From Hydrogenophilales bacterium (lineage in GTDB: Bacteria > Pseudomonadota > Gammaproteobacteria > Burkholderiales > Eutrophovitaceae), in NCBI GenBank assembly GCA_902601765.1, contig CACKOO010000004.1, positions 1 to 64,000 on the forward strand: a stretch of DNA of 64,000 nucleotides, in the 5' to 3' direction. Numbering within the stretch: the stretch's first letter is position 1; the number at the start of each line of letters is the position of its first letter. Below the pieces are notes generated by a model. That model saw only the letters and a list, made by a program, of their open reading frames with translations, searched no databases and had not been told where the DNA came from. The position numbers were made by a program, and so were the translations under genes. This document shows, piece by piece, positions 26,014 through 35,008 of this stretch.

Positions 26014-26796
26014 TCAAATTGCACGAAATAATCCCCCATCTATTGGGACATTAACTCCAGTTATGTAACTAGATCTTGGGGAGGCTAAAAAAGCCACTAA
26101 ATTAGCGACGTCAATCGCCTCACCCATTCTTCCCATTGGTATATCTTGGCACAATCTCTCTTCTACTTTATCTAATTCAATCCCACTATCTCTACTCTTG
26201 GCTTGAAGAATATGCTCTAGTCTTTCTGTTTTGATGTATCCTGGATTAACTCCATTTATGCGGATATTTTTATTTGCACTAACCCCTGCTAGGCCACAAG
26301 TAGTAAGCATTAATGCAGCATTAGCAGCTCCTCCTGCAATGTGGAACGGCAATGGAAATTTACCTCCGGTCCCAATCACATTTACAATATTTCCTGTTTT
26401 TCTTTCCAGCATTTTTGGTAAGAATGCCTGGATAGCAAACATATATGTAAAATATTTAGCTTCTATCGCTTTCCGCCAAGATGACATATCTAACTCACTC
26501 AAAGGTGCTTGTTGCGCTGCGCCGGCGGAATTAATTAATATATCAACTTTATCAAAATTTTGATGTACTGATTTAGCCAAGTTTTCGGCATGGTCTGGAT
26601 TAGATAAATCGGCTTTATAAGTAAAAGTTTCGCCATATTTTTCTAAAAGCTTTTTCGCTGTAGCTAAGTTTTCTGCACTGCGAGAAGCAATTAGTACGTG
26701 CGCTCCTTGCGATAAAAAAGTTTTTGCACAGGCCAATCCGATACCTTTACTCCCGCCTGTTATTAATACTATTTTCTTATCTAATTCTAAATTCAT
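26014..26796 (-). CDS. Short-chain dehydrogenase/reductase family protein lacking the Tyr-Lys pair
   Basis: Rossmann-fold SDR, 260 residues. The cofactor motif TGGSKGIG (14-20) and INSAG (88-92) are intact, as is the C-terminal GGLF. At the catalytic position the usual YxxxK is replaced: the segment reads FHIAGGAANAAL, with His152 and Gly156 where Tyr and Lys belong, and the preceding Ser region reads IGTGG. Related proteins with the same GGAANAAL signature occur in other proteobacteria, so this is a subfamily trait rather than decay. Substrate unknown. Downstream of ubiA with 32 nt between. Confidence 0.85.
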   Translation of the reverse strand: MNLELDKKIVLITGGSKGIGLACAKTFLSQGAHVLIASRSAENLATAKKLLEKYGETFTYKADLSNPDHAENLAKSVHQNFDKVDILINSAGAAQQAPLSELDMSSWRKAIEAKYFTYMFAIQAFLPKMLERKTGNIVNVIGTGGKFPLPFHIAGGAANAALMLTTCGLAGVSANKNIRINGVNPGYIKTERLEHILQAKSRDSGIELDKVEERLCQDIPMGRMGEAIDVANLVAFLASPRSSYITGVNVPIDGGLFRAI

Positions 26797-26828
26797 ATTT
26801 GATTACCTTTTTTGCTGAATTGTTTACC

Positions 26829-27695
26829 CTAAGATTGGTTCATATAAATCTCTAATAGGATTGCCAAGAAAACTGTCGCACCAACCCAATTGTTTTTCTT
26901 GAATGCACGGAGACAATCTTTGGGATTTCTGTATTTTATTAAAGGATATTGAAAAATAACTAAGACAAAGGCTACTAGTAAAATCACATAAAATAATTCT
27001 CCAAAATCTTTTAACCATCCAACAAAAGAAATACAAAATAAAAAGAGAAATTGAAAAATAAAAACACACAAGACGTCCTTTGACCGAAACAATAGAGCTG
27101 AAGTTTTAATGCCCAAAAGTTCATCATCTTTTCGATCTACCATGGCATACTCAGTATCATAAGCGATTGCCCAAAAAACATTAGCCACCAAAACTAAAAT
27201 CGCCTCAAGGGGTACATTTCCTGTGTTAGCGGCATAAGCCATTGGAATACCAAAACCAAACGCTACGCCTAAATATGCTTGAGGCAATACAAGAAAACGC
27301 TTTGTGAAAGGGTATGTGGCTGCAAGAAGTAACGCCAAACCGGATAGTTTTATTGTTAAAAGATTCAAGTTGATGACCAACATAGCTGCAAGAGTTACCA
27401 TCCCAATAGCAAGTGATACAGCTTCAAGATGGGTTATTTCACCCGTTACTAATGGGCGCGTCCTAGTTCTTTCGACGTACCCATCAAATTTTTTATCAGC
27501 CAAGTCGTTCATAATGCACCCGGCGGATCTCATCAATATAACACCTAATATAAATATTATTAGCACAGACGGAGTAGGCCCTCGGATAGTCGATAACCAC
27601 AGTCCCCAAAGAGTAGGCCACAGTAAGAGCATAATGCCAATTGGCTGATTAAGCCTTGCTAATCGGCAGTAACAATAGATTTTTTCTCCCATCAA
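26829..27695 (-). CDS. ubiA: 4-hydroxybenzoate polyprenyltransferase
   Basis: Inner-membrane enzyme attaching the polyprenyl tail to 4-hydroxybenzoate in ubiquinone synthesis. 288 residues, about eight hydrophobic segments. Both Asp-rich diphosphate/Mg sites are visible: NDLADKKFDGYVERTRTRPL near residue 60 and YDTEYAMVDRKDDELLGIKTSAL near 180. Lies 6 nt downstream of recG, in a ridA-recG-ubiA-SDR series on the minus strand. Confidence 0.96.
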   Translation of the reverse strand: MMGEKIYCYCRLARLNQPIGIMLLLWPTLWGLWLSTIRGPTPSVLIIFILGVILMRSAGCIMNDLADKKFDGYVERTRTRPLVTGEITHLEAVSLAIGMVTLAAMLVINLNLLTIKLSGLALLLAATYPFTKRFLVLPQAYLGVAFGFGIPMAYAANTGNVPLEAILVLVANVFWAIAYDTEYAMVDRKDDELLGIKTSALLFRSKDVLCVFIFQFLFLFCISFVGWLKDFGELFYVILLVAFVLVIFQYPLIKYRNPKDCLRAFKKNNWVGATVFLAILLEIYMNQS

Positions 27696-27701
27696 ATTTC
27701 T

Positions 27702-29768
27702 CTAGGCTTCTAAGTATGGTAATTTAGATCCGAGCCATCGATCTATGTGCTTTTGAACAATGCTAGAATCATCCATGATTAATTTATGTGACAACTTTGC
27801 CACCTCTTCTAAAAGAAGACTATCATCTTCTAAATTAGCGAACCTTAAGATTGGCAAACCAGATTGCTTTACCCCTATGAATTCTCCTGGTCCGCGAACT
27901 CGCAGATCATGGTCTGCCACAATGAATCCGTCAGAATTCTCATAAATTACTTTCAGACGATCCTTCGCAATTTCTGATAAAGGCTCCTGATAAAGAAGTA
28001 CACAAATGCTCTCCATTCTACCGCGACCTATTCTCCCTCGTAATTGATGTAACTGTGATAAACCCATTCTTTCCGAGTTTTCAATAACCATTAGAGTCGC
28101 CGACGGAACGTCAACACCCACCTCTATTACCGTTGTGGCTACCAACAGATCAATTTTTTTCTCTATGAACTTAGTCATGACAGCACTTTTTTCATCTGGT
28201 GATAATCGACCATGCACGAGGCCAATAGACAGATCGGGTAGCGTTTTATACAATTCCTCAAATGTTTTTTCTGCGCTTTGTAAACTTTTTCCCCCTAGTT
28301 TCTCCTCCGCCTCCTCTATAAGTGGACATACCCAGTAAGCTTGCTTGCCGGCGTTACACACCTGATTAATATAGCGAATTAATTTCTCTTTATTATCTCT
28401 GGATACCAGCTTCATCAATACCGGCTTTCTTCCAGGAGGAAGCTCCCTAATCGTAGAAACATCAAGATCAGCATAGTAACTCATGGCTAGAGTCCGCGGT
28501 ATGGGCGTTGCAGTCATCATTAATTGATGAGGAAAGATTCTTTGTGCTGTATTTCCACCTTTATTCCTGAGGGCTAACCTCTGCCCCACCCCAAACCTGT
28601 GCTGTTCATCGACTATTGTTAAAGCTAGATTTTTAAATCTAACTTTGTTTTGAAACAGTGCGTGTGTGCCTATAACTATATTACATTCTCCTGATGCTAT
28701 TTTTTGATATGCGATATCCCGATCACTCTTTTTTTGGGATCCAGTCAACCATATCACCTGGAGTTGAAGAGGATTAAACCAAGTATGAAATTTTTTGTAA
28801 TGTTGCTCGGATAGGATTTCTGTGGGTGCCATTACAGCAACCTGAAAACCTGCTTCGATTGATTGAAGAGCAGCAAAAGCAGCGACGATTGTTTTGCCAC
28901 TTCCCACATCACCCTGTAACAAGCGCTGCATCGGTTGCGTTCTTGTAAGGTCACTCTTTATATCGGATATCGCAAAAGTTTGTGCTTTCGTGAGTTCAAA
29001 CGTAATTAATTTCTGTAACTTGGTTGCCAATCTCTTACCCTCAGGTAGGGAAATAGCTTTAAAGTTATTTCTTTTGCGCCGTTGAATTCGCAAACACAAC
29101 TGTTGAGCTAGCAATTCGTCAAATTTCAGGCGTCGCCATGCCGGATGCTGTCGCGAAATAATTGCCTGCGTATCGTCGGTCGGTGGCGGATTATGCAGAA
29201 CACTTAAGGCTTGCGCGAACGGCATAAGACTATACATATCTCTGATGGAATCAGTAAGCGTGTCGGTTTTTGAAATATGTGAAAGTGCAATTTTTACCAA
29301 TCGCCTTATCGTTAATTGTTTTAACCCGGCACAAGTTGGATAAATAGGAGTAAGCGATATTGGCAAAGGCAAATGTTCTCTAATTATTTTGTATCTTGGA
29401 TGAGCCATTTCTAGTCCAGTTTTTAGCGACCGCACCTCGCCTACAGCCCGTACCCTCGCTCCAACAATTAAGGTTTTTGCTTGGCTAGGGTAAAAATTAA
29501 AGAACCTTATGTGTAAAACTCCACTAGGATCCTCAATGTAAACACTTAAATTACGCTTAGGCCGATAAAGCACCTTAACATCCACAATTAATCCTTCGAC
29601 CTGCTGTACACGGCCGATTTCAACTTTTTTAATCGGTATAATTTTAGTTTCGTCGTCGTATCGAGCAGGGATATGAAAAGCTATATCTTGGAAATTTATT
29701 AACCCCAATCGCGCAAGTTTTACTTTTACCGAGGGGTTGATGTTCAATTTTTCTTTTTCTAAAGTCAT
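27702..29768 (-). CDS. recG: ATP-dependent DNA helicase RecG
   Basis: Branched-DNA translocase that regresses stalled forks and processes recombination intermediates. 688 residues: wedge/OB domain first (HIPARYDDETKIIPI), then helicase motifs I (GDVGSGKTIVA), Ia (APTEILSEQH), II (VDEQHRFG, a DEQH variant as usual for RecG), III (MTATPIPRTLAM), V (ATTVIEVGVDVP) and VI (QLRGRIGRG). Complete. Starts at ATG 29768, 16 nt downstream of ridA. Confidence 0.97.
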   Translation of the reverse strand: MTLEKEKLNINPSVKVKLARLGLINFQDIAFHIPARYDDETKIIPIKKVEIGRVQQVEGLIVDVKVLYRPKRNLSVYIEDPSGVLHIRFFNFYPSQAKTLIVGARVRAVGEVRSLKTGLEMAHPRYKIIREHLPLPISLTPIYPTCAGLKQLTIRRLVKIALSHISKTDTLTDSIRDMYSLMPFAQALSVLHNPPPTDDTQAIISRQHPAWRRLKFDELLAQQLCLRIQRRKRNNFKAISLPEGKRLATKLQKLITFELTKAQTFAISDIKSDLTRTQPMQRLLQGDVGSGKTIVAAFAALQSIEAGFQVAVMAPTEILSEQHYKKFHTWFNPLQLQVIWLTGSQKKSDRDIAYQKIASGECNIVIGTHALFQNKVRFKNLALTIVDEQHRFGVGQRLALRNKGGNTAQRIFPHQLMMTATPIPRTLAMSYYADLDVSTIRELPPGRKPVLMKLVSRDNKEKLIRYINQVCNAGKQAYWVCPLIEEAEEKLGGKSLQSAEKTFEELYKTLPDLSIGLVHGRLSPDEKSAVMTKFIEKKIDLLVATTVIEVGVDVPSATLMVIENSERMGLSQLHQLRGRIGRGRMESICVLLYQEPLSEIAKDRLKVIYENSDGFIVADHDLRVRGPGEFIGVKQSGLPILRFANLEDDSLLLEEVAKLSHKLIMDDSSIVQKHIDRWLGSKLPYLEA

Positions 29769-29784
29769 GTGTGTCGGACGTTCT

Positions 29785-30162
29785 CTATTTTATTTTTACA
29801 ATAGCCTCAACCTCTATTAGAGCACCTTTAGGGAGTTCTGAGACGCCCACTGCTGATCTAGCCGGATATGGGGCATCAAAATATCTTGCCATTATTTGAT
29901 TTAATTCTGAAAAATTATCTAAAGTTAATAGAAAAACGGTAAGTTTAACAATCGAGTTTCGCGACGACCCTGCTTCCTCTGCGATTAAACCTAAATTATC
30001 GAAAATTTGATTTGCTTGCTCAGAAAAAGATTTTTTCAACTTCATGGATGACGGCTCTAACCCTATTTGCCCAGAGATAAACAAAATATTGCCAGCATAT
30101 ACAGCTTGTGAATACGTCCCAATAGCCTCTGGTGCTTTTCTTGTTTGAATTGTCTTTAACAT
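29785..30162 (-). CDS. ridA: 2-iminobutanoate/2-iminopropanoate deaminase
   Basis: RidA/YjgF/UK114 protein that hydrolyses reactive enamine/imine by-products of PLP enzymes. 125 residues. APEAIGTYSQAV, FISGQIGLEP and the catalytic arginine in PYPARSAVGVSELPKGALIEVEAI mark it as a true RidA. Upstream of recG in the same direction, a known betaproteobacterial pairing. Confidence 0.96.
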   Translation of the reverse strand: MLKTIQTRKAPEAIGTYSQAVYAGNILFISGQIGLEPSSMKLKKSFSEQANQIFDNLGLIAEEAGSSRNSIVKLTVFLLTLDNFSELNQIMARYFDAPYPARSAVGVSELPKGALIEVEAIVKIK

Positions 30163-30279
30163 ACCTGTCTCCCGAGTTAGAATAAAAATATTATTTTAAA
30201 TTAAACTAGCGATAATCTCAGTGAGAATAGCTTCAGAGGTCTTAATTCATGTGAACCGCAACTTTTCAAGAAGTTGTAA

Positions 30280-32166
30280 TTGAAAAACGTGCACGCAAAA
30301 AAAGAAAGTTCCAAGACTCTATTCATGACCGTAGCTGCTATCGGCGTTGTTTTTGGCGATATAGGAACAAGCCCACTTTATACCATGAGAGAGGCCTTTT
30401 CGACTCGCTATGGAATATCCCCTATTCCTGAGAACGTATTAGGCATTTTATCGCTGATAATATGGGGGTTGTTGCTAATTGTTACCCTAAAGTATGTTTT
30501 TTTTATGCTGACCGCCAATAACCGCGGAGAGGGAGGCATGATGGCGCTCTTAGCTCTTGTTCTTCGAGCTGTTCGTCGTGGAACCATTAAAAGATGGGTT
30601 CTAATGGTTTTGGGGCTCTTTGGAGCAGCGCTTTTTTATGGGGATGGTGTTATTACCCCAGCAATATCGGTGTTAGCTGCTGTAGAAGGGTTACAGGTGG
30701 CAGCACCACAGTTAAAACCGTATGTAATACCTACTACTATCCTAGTAGTTTTGGGATTATTTTTGATTCAGAAAAAAGGCACTGCCACCGTGGGTGCCCT
30801 TTTTGGACCCATTACTGTGGTTTGGTTTGGTGTTTTAGGAGTTCTTGGATTAATTAATCTTTGGGGAAACAGTTTTATTTTAAATGCATTCAACCCGAGC
30901 TATGCGATCAATTTTTTTATTAATAACCGGATCACTGGCTTTATCGCGCTGGGAGCAGTTGTACTTGCTATAACTGGTACTGAAGGAATTTATACCGATA
31001 TGGGTCATTTTGGGAAAAAACCTATCCGTATTGCTTGGACTTTTTGGGTTTTACCAGCGCTATTACTTAACTACCTGGGTCAGGGGGCACTTATTTTGGG
31101 AAACGCAGAATCTCTCAAACACCCCTTCTACAGCATGGTCCCCGATTGGGCACTCTATCCCGTTATTGTTCTCGCTACTTTAGCAACTGTTATTGCGTCA
31201 CAAGCTGTAATTTCTGGAACCTATTCACTCACCCGGCAAGCTATACAACTAGGCTATTGTCCGCGGTTGAACATACTTCACACCTCAGAGAGTCAAATTG
31301 GGCAAATTTATATGCCTTGGGTTAATTGGGCTTTACTTTTTGGGGTAATAACGCTTATTTTGGGATTTGGTAGCTCAAGTAATCTAGCCAGCGCTTATGG
31401 TGTGGCGGTTACCGGAATGATGGCGATAGATACCGTTCTAGTTTTTTTTGTGTTGGTTAGCCTTTGGAAATGGTCTCGATTGATTGCTATTCCCCTACTG
31501 ATAATTTTCCTTTTATTTGATCTCTCTTTGTTTTCAGCTAACACTATTAAGCTAGCACATGGGGGGTGGTTTCCCATTTTAATCGCCCTTATTTTGTTTA
31601 CTTTGTTTTCTACTTGGCGAAAGGGTCGGTCCATACTAAATCGACGACTTGCGCCAGATTCACTTGGCGTTACAGGCTTTCTTGATAGTATTTCAAAGCA
31701 TCCGCCAACTCGGGTTCAGGGAACTGCTGTTTTTCTTACTGCAGCTTCTGAGGGAATACCTCATGCACTGCTACATAACCTTAGTCACAACAAAGTATTG
31801 CACGATAATGTGATATTACTGACAGTTAAAACAGCGGATATTCCACATATTTCAAGAGAGGATTGTATTAAGGTTAAAGAATTAAGGCTTGGATTCTACC
31901 GAGTATCTTTATCGTACGGTTTTAAAGATTCTCCAAATATCCCTGAAGGGTTGATGCTAGGAAAAACCTGTAAACTTCCTGTGACTCCCATGACTACTTC
32001 ATACTTTTTATCTAGACAAACTTTGGTCCCAAAATTTGGCGACGGAATGGTTTTATGGAGGGAGCAACTTTTTGCAATGATGAGTCGTAACTCCAGCAGT
32101 GCAACGGCGTTTTTCAGAATTCCAGCTAATCGTGTCATCGAGCTAGGAACACGAATAGAATTCTAA
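30280..32166 (+). CDS. kup: KUP-family potassium uptake protein
   Basis: Inner-membrane proton-coupled potassium importer. 628 residues with twelve predicted membrane segments in the first 450 and a cytosolic C-terminal domain of about 170. Family signatures: GVVFGDIGTSPLYTMREAF near residue 20, NNRGEGGMMALLAL near 83 and FYGDGVITPAISVLAAVEG near 117. Begins at TTG 30280 (the codon read as Met). Divergent from ridA; followed by a 460-nt region without a convincing gene. Confidence 0.95.
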   Translation: MKNVHAKKESSKTLFMTVAAIGVVFGDIGTSPLYTMREAFSTRYGISPIPENVLGILSLIIWGLLLIVTLKYVFFMLTANNRGEGGMMALLALVLRAVRRGTIKRWVLMVLGLFGAALFYGDGVITPAISVLAAVEGLQVAAPQLKPYVIPTTILVVLGLFLIQKKGTATVGALFGPITVVWFGVLGVLGLINLWGNSFILNAFNPSYAINFFINNRITGFIALGAVVLAITGTEGIYTDMGHFGKKPIRIAWTFWVLPALLLNYLGQGALILGNAESLKHPFYSMVPDWALYPVIVLATLATVIASQAVISGTYSLTRQAIQLGYCPRLNILHTSESQIGQIYMPWVNWALLFGVITLILGFGSSSNLASAYGVAVTGMMAIDTVLVFFVLVSLWKWSRLIAIPLLIIFLLFDLSLFSANTIKLAHGGWFPILIALILFTLFSTWRKGRSILNRRLAPDSLGVTGFLDSISKHPPTRVQGTAVFLTAASEGIPHALLHNLSHNKVLHDNVILLTVKTADIPHISREDCIKVKELRLGFYRVSLSYGFKDSPNIPEGLMLGKTCKLPVTPMTTSYFLSRQTLVPKFGDGMVLWREQLFAMMSRNSSSATAFFRIPANRVIELGTRIEF

Positions 32167-32626
32167 AAACCTCACAAATAATGATTAACACATGATATAG
32201 TTATAATATTTAGTCATGAATACTATATGAAGTGGTTATTTGATTTTTAACAAACCCTATTTACGAACCGTATCTATGAATCGAAACTATCATACCAACC
32301 CAACAAAAAACTTTGAGCAAATTAATTCAATGTCTAATTTTCAAAGAATTATCGCAAGTTTTTATCGGCTGGTGGTCGTCGCTACCTGCCTTATGGTGCT
32401 CTACCAGGTCACGCGTCTAATTTAATAATTTTCAATTTGATCCAAGGAAGGCCTCAAATACATGTTGCCTAGATATATCTAGTGAAACAGAACTACTATT
32501 TCTTTGGAAGAATCGAACAGCGTTACATCTGCATTAGGATCTAATACGAGACTTAAAAATAACAAACTCAAACGTATCTCGTCTAAACGTCCAAAACATA
32601 ACGAAATGGGTAATAGCGCGTACGGA
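32167..32626. other. Region without a convincing gene between kup and rpsD
   Basis: About 460 nt. I find no tRNA, riboswitch or strong terminator. It holds one small plus-strand frame with a membrane-like tail (32276-32425, listed separately) and a short basic frame from 32504 that runs into antisense of rpsD and is probably chance. Since kup and rpsD are convergent, it may hold 3' ends of both transcripts. Confidence 0.5.
32276..32425 (+). CDS. Possible small membrane protein
   Basis: A 49-residue frame beginning MNRNYHTNPTKN and ending in a single hydrophobic helix (LVVVATCLMVLYQVTRLI). An internal ATG at 32330 would give 31 residues containing just the helix. No clear ribosome-binding site, no family recognised. 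Listed because single-helix proteins are missed by length filters, but it could be noise. Confidence 0.22.
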   Translation: MNRNYHTNPTKNFEQINSMSNFQRIIASFYRLVVVATCLMVLYQVTRLI

Positions 32627-33244
32627 CTAGCGGCTGTAAAATTCCACAACCATATTAGGATTCATTTGGACTGGATAGGGGACTTCATCGTATTGGGGAA
32701 CTCTTTTGTAGATACCCTTAAATTTTCCCGACTCAAAAGATAAATACTCCGGCAAATCTCTTTCCATTTTTTCTGTAGACTCAATTACTAAAGGCATTTT
32801 CCGGCTTTTCTCTCTAATCTCAACCTCATCGCCAGGCTTACAACTAAAAGAAGGGATATTCACCACTTTACCGTTCACCGTTACATGCTTATGATTGATT
32901 AATTGCCTGGCTGCGAAGACCGTTGGAACAAAATTCATTCGATAAACCATCGCATCGAGCCGGGACTCGAGTAGTTGTATCAAATTTTCCGATGTATTAC
33001 CTTTGCGCCTCGAGGCTTCCTTGAATATTCGTCTAAACTGAGACTCCGAAATATTCCCATAATAACCCCGCAACTTTTGCTTCTCCCGTAGTTGCTCGCC
33101 ATATACCGAGGGGCGAGAGGGCCTGTTACCATGCTGCCCTGGACCGTATGGTTTATTAACGGTTGGGCACTTTTCACGCCCCCACAAATTCTCTCCGAGC
33201 TGGCGGCATATTTTATATTTCGGCTTTGCCCTGCGGTTAGTCAA
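32627..33244 (-). CDS. rpsD: 30S ribosomal protein S4, alphaproteobacterial type
   Basis: Primary 16S rRNA binding protein. 205 residues: YKICRQLGENLWGR, YGPGQHGNRPSR, QKLRGYYGNISESQFRRIF and the S4 RNA-binding domain ESRLDAMVYRMNFVPTVFAARQLINHKHVTVNGK. The GENLWGR opening, the GYYGNISE segment and the C-terminus VPYPVQMNPNMVVEFYSR are those of alphaproteobacterial S4, not of beta/gamma S4. It has only two N-terminal cysteines, so no zinc site. It stands alone instead of in the alpha operon (with rpsK, rpoA). Starts at TTG 33244, with GGAG 7 nt upstream. Confidence 0.93.
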   Translation of the reverse strand: MTNRRAKPKYKICRQLGENLWGREKCPTVNKPYGPGQHGNRPSRPSVYGEQLREKQKLRGYYGNISESQFRRIFKEASRRKGNTSENLIQLLESRLDAMVYRMNFVPTVFAARQLINHKHVTVNGKVVNIPSFSCKPGDEVEIREKSRKMPLVIESTEKMERDLPEYLSFESGKFKGIYKRVPQYDEVPYPVQMNPNMVVEFYSR

Positions 33245-33403
33245 TCAATTTCTCCAACGTGTGATGTAGTTACTGAATTTCATACAAATGAGTCGAGATG
33301 ATACGCAAATTAGGGAAAAAATCAAACTTTTTCTCCCGTAAGTTTAGAATGAAACACTTTTAAATGACCATGTTTCTCGCTTAAATGCGCGCTAATCAAC
33401 CTT

Positions 33404-34180
33404 TTAGTTGGAGCGATAGGCCAAAATTAGAATTATTGTTCCTGACAATACCATCGGAATACTCAACCATTGTCCCATGGATAAATCCAGGTACATTAAA
33501 CCTAGAAAATTATCGGGCTCTCTGGTGAATTCAACAATAAACCGTAAAACCCCATACAAAATCAGAAATGACGCGGAAACCACCGCTACAGGCCTACGGG
33601 TTGTCGAAATAACCCAAATTAAAATGAACAATAAGATACCTTCTAAGAAAAATTGATAAAGCTGAGATGGGTGCCTGGGTAAAGCGTCTACAAATGGAAA
33701 AACCATCCCAACATGGAGATCAGTTGGTCTACCCCATAACTCGCCATTTATAAAATTTCCTAGTCGGCCAGCCGCTAGGCCCAAGGGAACCAGTGGTGCA
33801 ATAAAGTCCATTGTCGAAAACCAATTTTTCTTCCGAGTCCAGCAAAATAAAAAAATTGCTATCAATACTCCCAATAACCCACCGTGAAAGGACATACCGC
33901 CCTCCCAAACAAAAAACACCTCCAACGGATTGTTAAGGTACTCGTTAGGTTTATAAAAAAGTACGTAACCCAGCCTGCCGCCAATAATTACTCCAAAAAC
34001 TCCATAGAATAAAATATCATCTAAGTCTTTCAGATCAAGATTTATCCATGGTTGTGTTTTTATGCGGTATCTACCCAAAACAAATGCCGTCCCAAAAGCC
34101 ACAAGATACATTAACCCGTACCAATGAATCGAAAGAAAACCGATCTGTATTGCAATAGGGTCAAAAACTGGGTGTACCAT
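33404..34180 (-). CDS. lgt: Phosphatidylglycerol-prolipoprotein diacylglyceryl transferase
   Basis: First enzyme of bacterial lipoprotein maturation, adding diacylglycerol to the lipobox cysteine. 258 residues, seven membrane segments. [21 protein letters not shown], the [10 protein letters not shown] motif, [17 protein letters not shown] and HPSQLYQ match the family. Client lipoproteins in the window include LivJ. Downstream of aroE by 6 nt and upstream of rpsD by 159 nt on the same strand. Confidence 0.97.
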   Translation of the reverse strand: MVHPVFDPIAIQIGFLSIHWYGLMYLVAFGTAFVLGRYRIKTQPWINLDLKDLDDILFYGVFGVIIGGRLGYVLFYKPNEYLNNPLEVFFVWEGGMSFHGGLLGVLIAIFLFCWTRKKNWFSTMDFIAPLVPLGLAAGRLGNFINGELWGRPTDLHVGMVFPFVDALPRHPSQLYQFFLEGILLFILIWVISTTRRPVAVVSASFLILYGVLRFIVEFTREPDNFLGLMYLDLSMGQWLSIPMVLSGTIILILAYRSN

Positions 34181-34186
34181 AATGAA

Positions 34187-35008
34187 CTATTTGCCTTGTC
34201 GAAAAGTTTTAATAACGTCACGTGTTTGGGGCCGAACTCCCCGCCAAATAAAGAAGGACTCTGCGGCTTGCTCTACTAACATGCCTAACCCATCTTTCAA
34301 TCTCGTCGCTCCCGCGATGAACGCTGAATTCAAAAACGTTTGTGCGCTCGGACCATACATCATGTCATAGGCTAACGAATCACGAGTTAACAGTCCAACA
34401 GGCAGGTCTAAGCTCTCGCCGTGAAGACTGCTGGATGTTGCATTTATCACTAAATGAAACTCGTGATTTTCTAATTCCTTAATGGTTACTGCCCTAACTG
34501 GCAAGTGATTATCTTCATACTTACGCGCGAGGGCCTCTGCTTTCAGTGTGGTCCTATTTGCTATAGTGACCGACGCAGGAACCGCTGTTAAAATTGGACC
34601 TATAACCCCCTGTGCGGCACCACCTGCACCAATAATGAGAATGTCTTTGGACGCAATCGAAAAACCAAGGTTTTCTTCTAAATCTTTAACTAGCCCTACG
34701 CCATCTGTATTATCTGCCAATATTTTTCCGTCCCTAAAAGAAAGTACGTTCGCGACGTTCGCCTCAACCACTCTATCTGTGCAAGAATCTGCCAGGGCAC
34801 ACGCCTCTTCTTTAAAAGGTATCGTAACGTTCACTCCAAGGAATCCGGTCGACCGCATAATATTAATAGATTCTACAAAACTATCTCTCTCCGAATAAAA
34901 ACCTTTATAAGTTAGAGCATGTCCCGTTTCTGAGGCAAATAAACGATGAATCCTTGGAGACAAACTATGCTCAACTGGATTCCCGATTACGGCATACTTG
35001 TCAGTCAT
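34187..35008 (-). CDS. aroE: Shikimate dehydrogenase
   Basis: NADP-dependent reduction of 3-dehydroshikimate in aromatic amino-acid synthesis. 273 residues. Substrate motif GNPVEHSLSPRIHR, catalytic Lys/Asp pair in NVTIPFKEEAC and ADNTDGVGLV, and cofactor loop GAGGAAQGVIG followed by IANRTTLKAEAL (Arg favouring NADP). Starts 35008, overlapping the end of the TonB-like gene by 4 nt. Confidence 0.97.
   Translation of the reverse strand: MTDKYAVIGNPVEHSLSPRIHRLFASETGHALTYKGFYSERDSFVESINIMRSTGFLGVNVTIPFKEEACALADSCTDRVVEANVANVLSFRDGKILADNTDGVGLVKDLEENLGFSIASKDILIIGAGGAAQGVIGPILTAVPASVTIANRTTLKAEALARKYEDNHLPVRAVTIKELENHEFHLVINATSSSLHGESLDLPVGLLTRDSLAYDMMYGPSAQTFLNSAFIAGATRLKDGLGMLVEQAAESFFIWRGVRPQTRDVIKTFRQGK

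Noticed and set aside
32504..32743. 79-codon basic plus-strand frame before rpsD
   Set aside because: Its second half is antisense to rpsD and its first half is low-complexity Lys/Asn; most likely chance.
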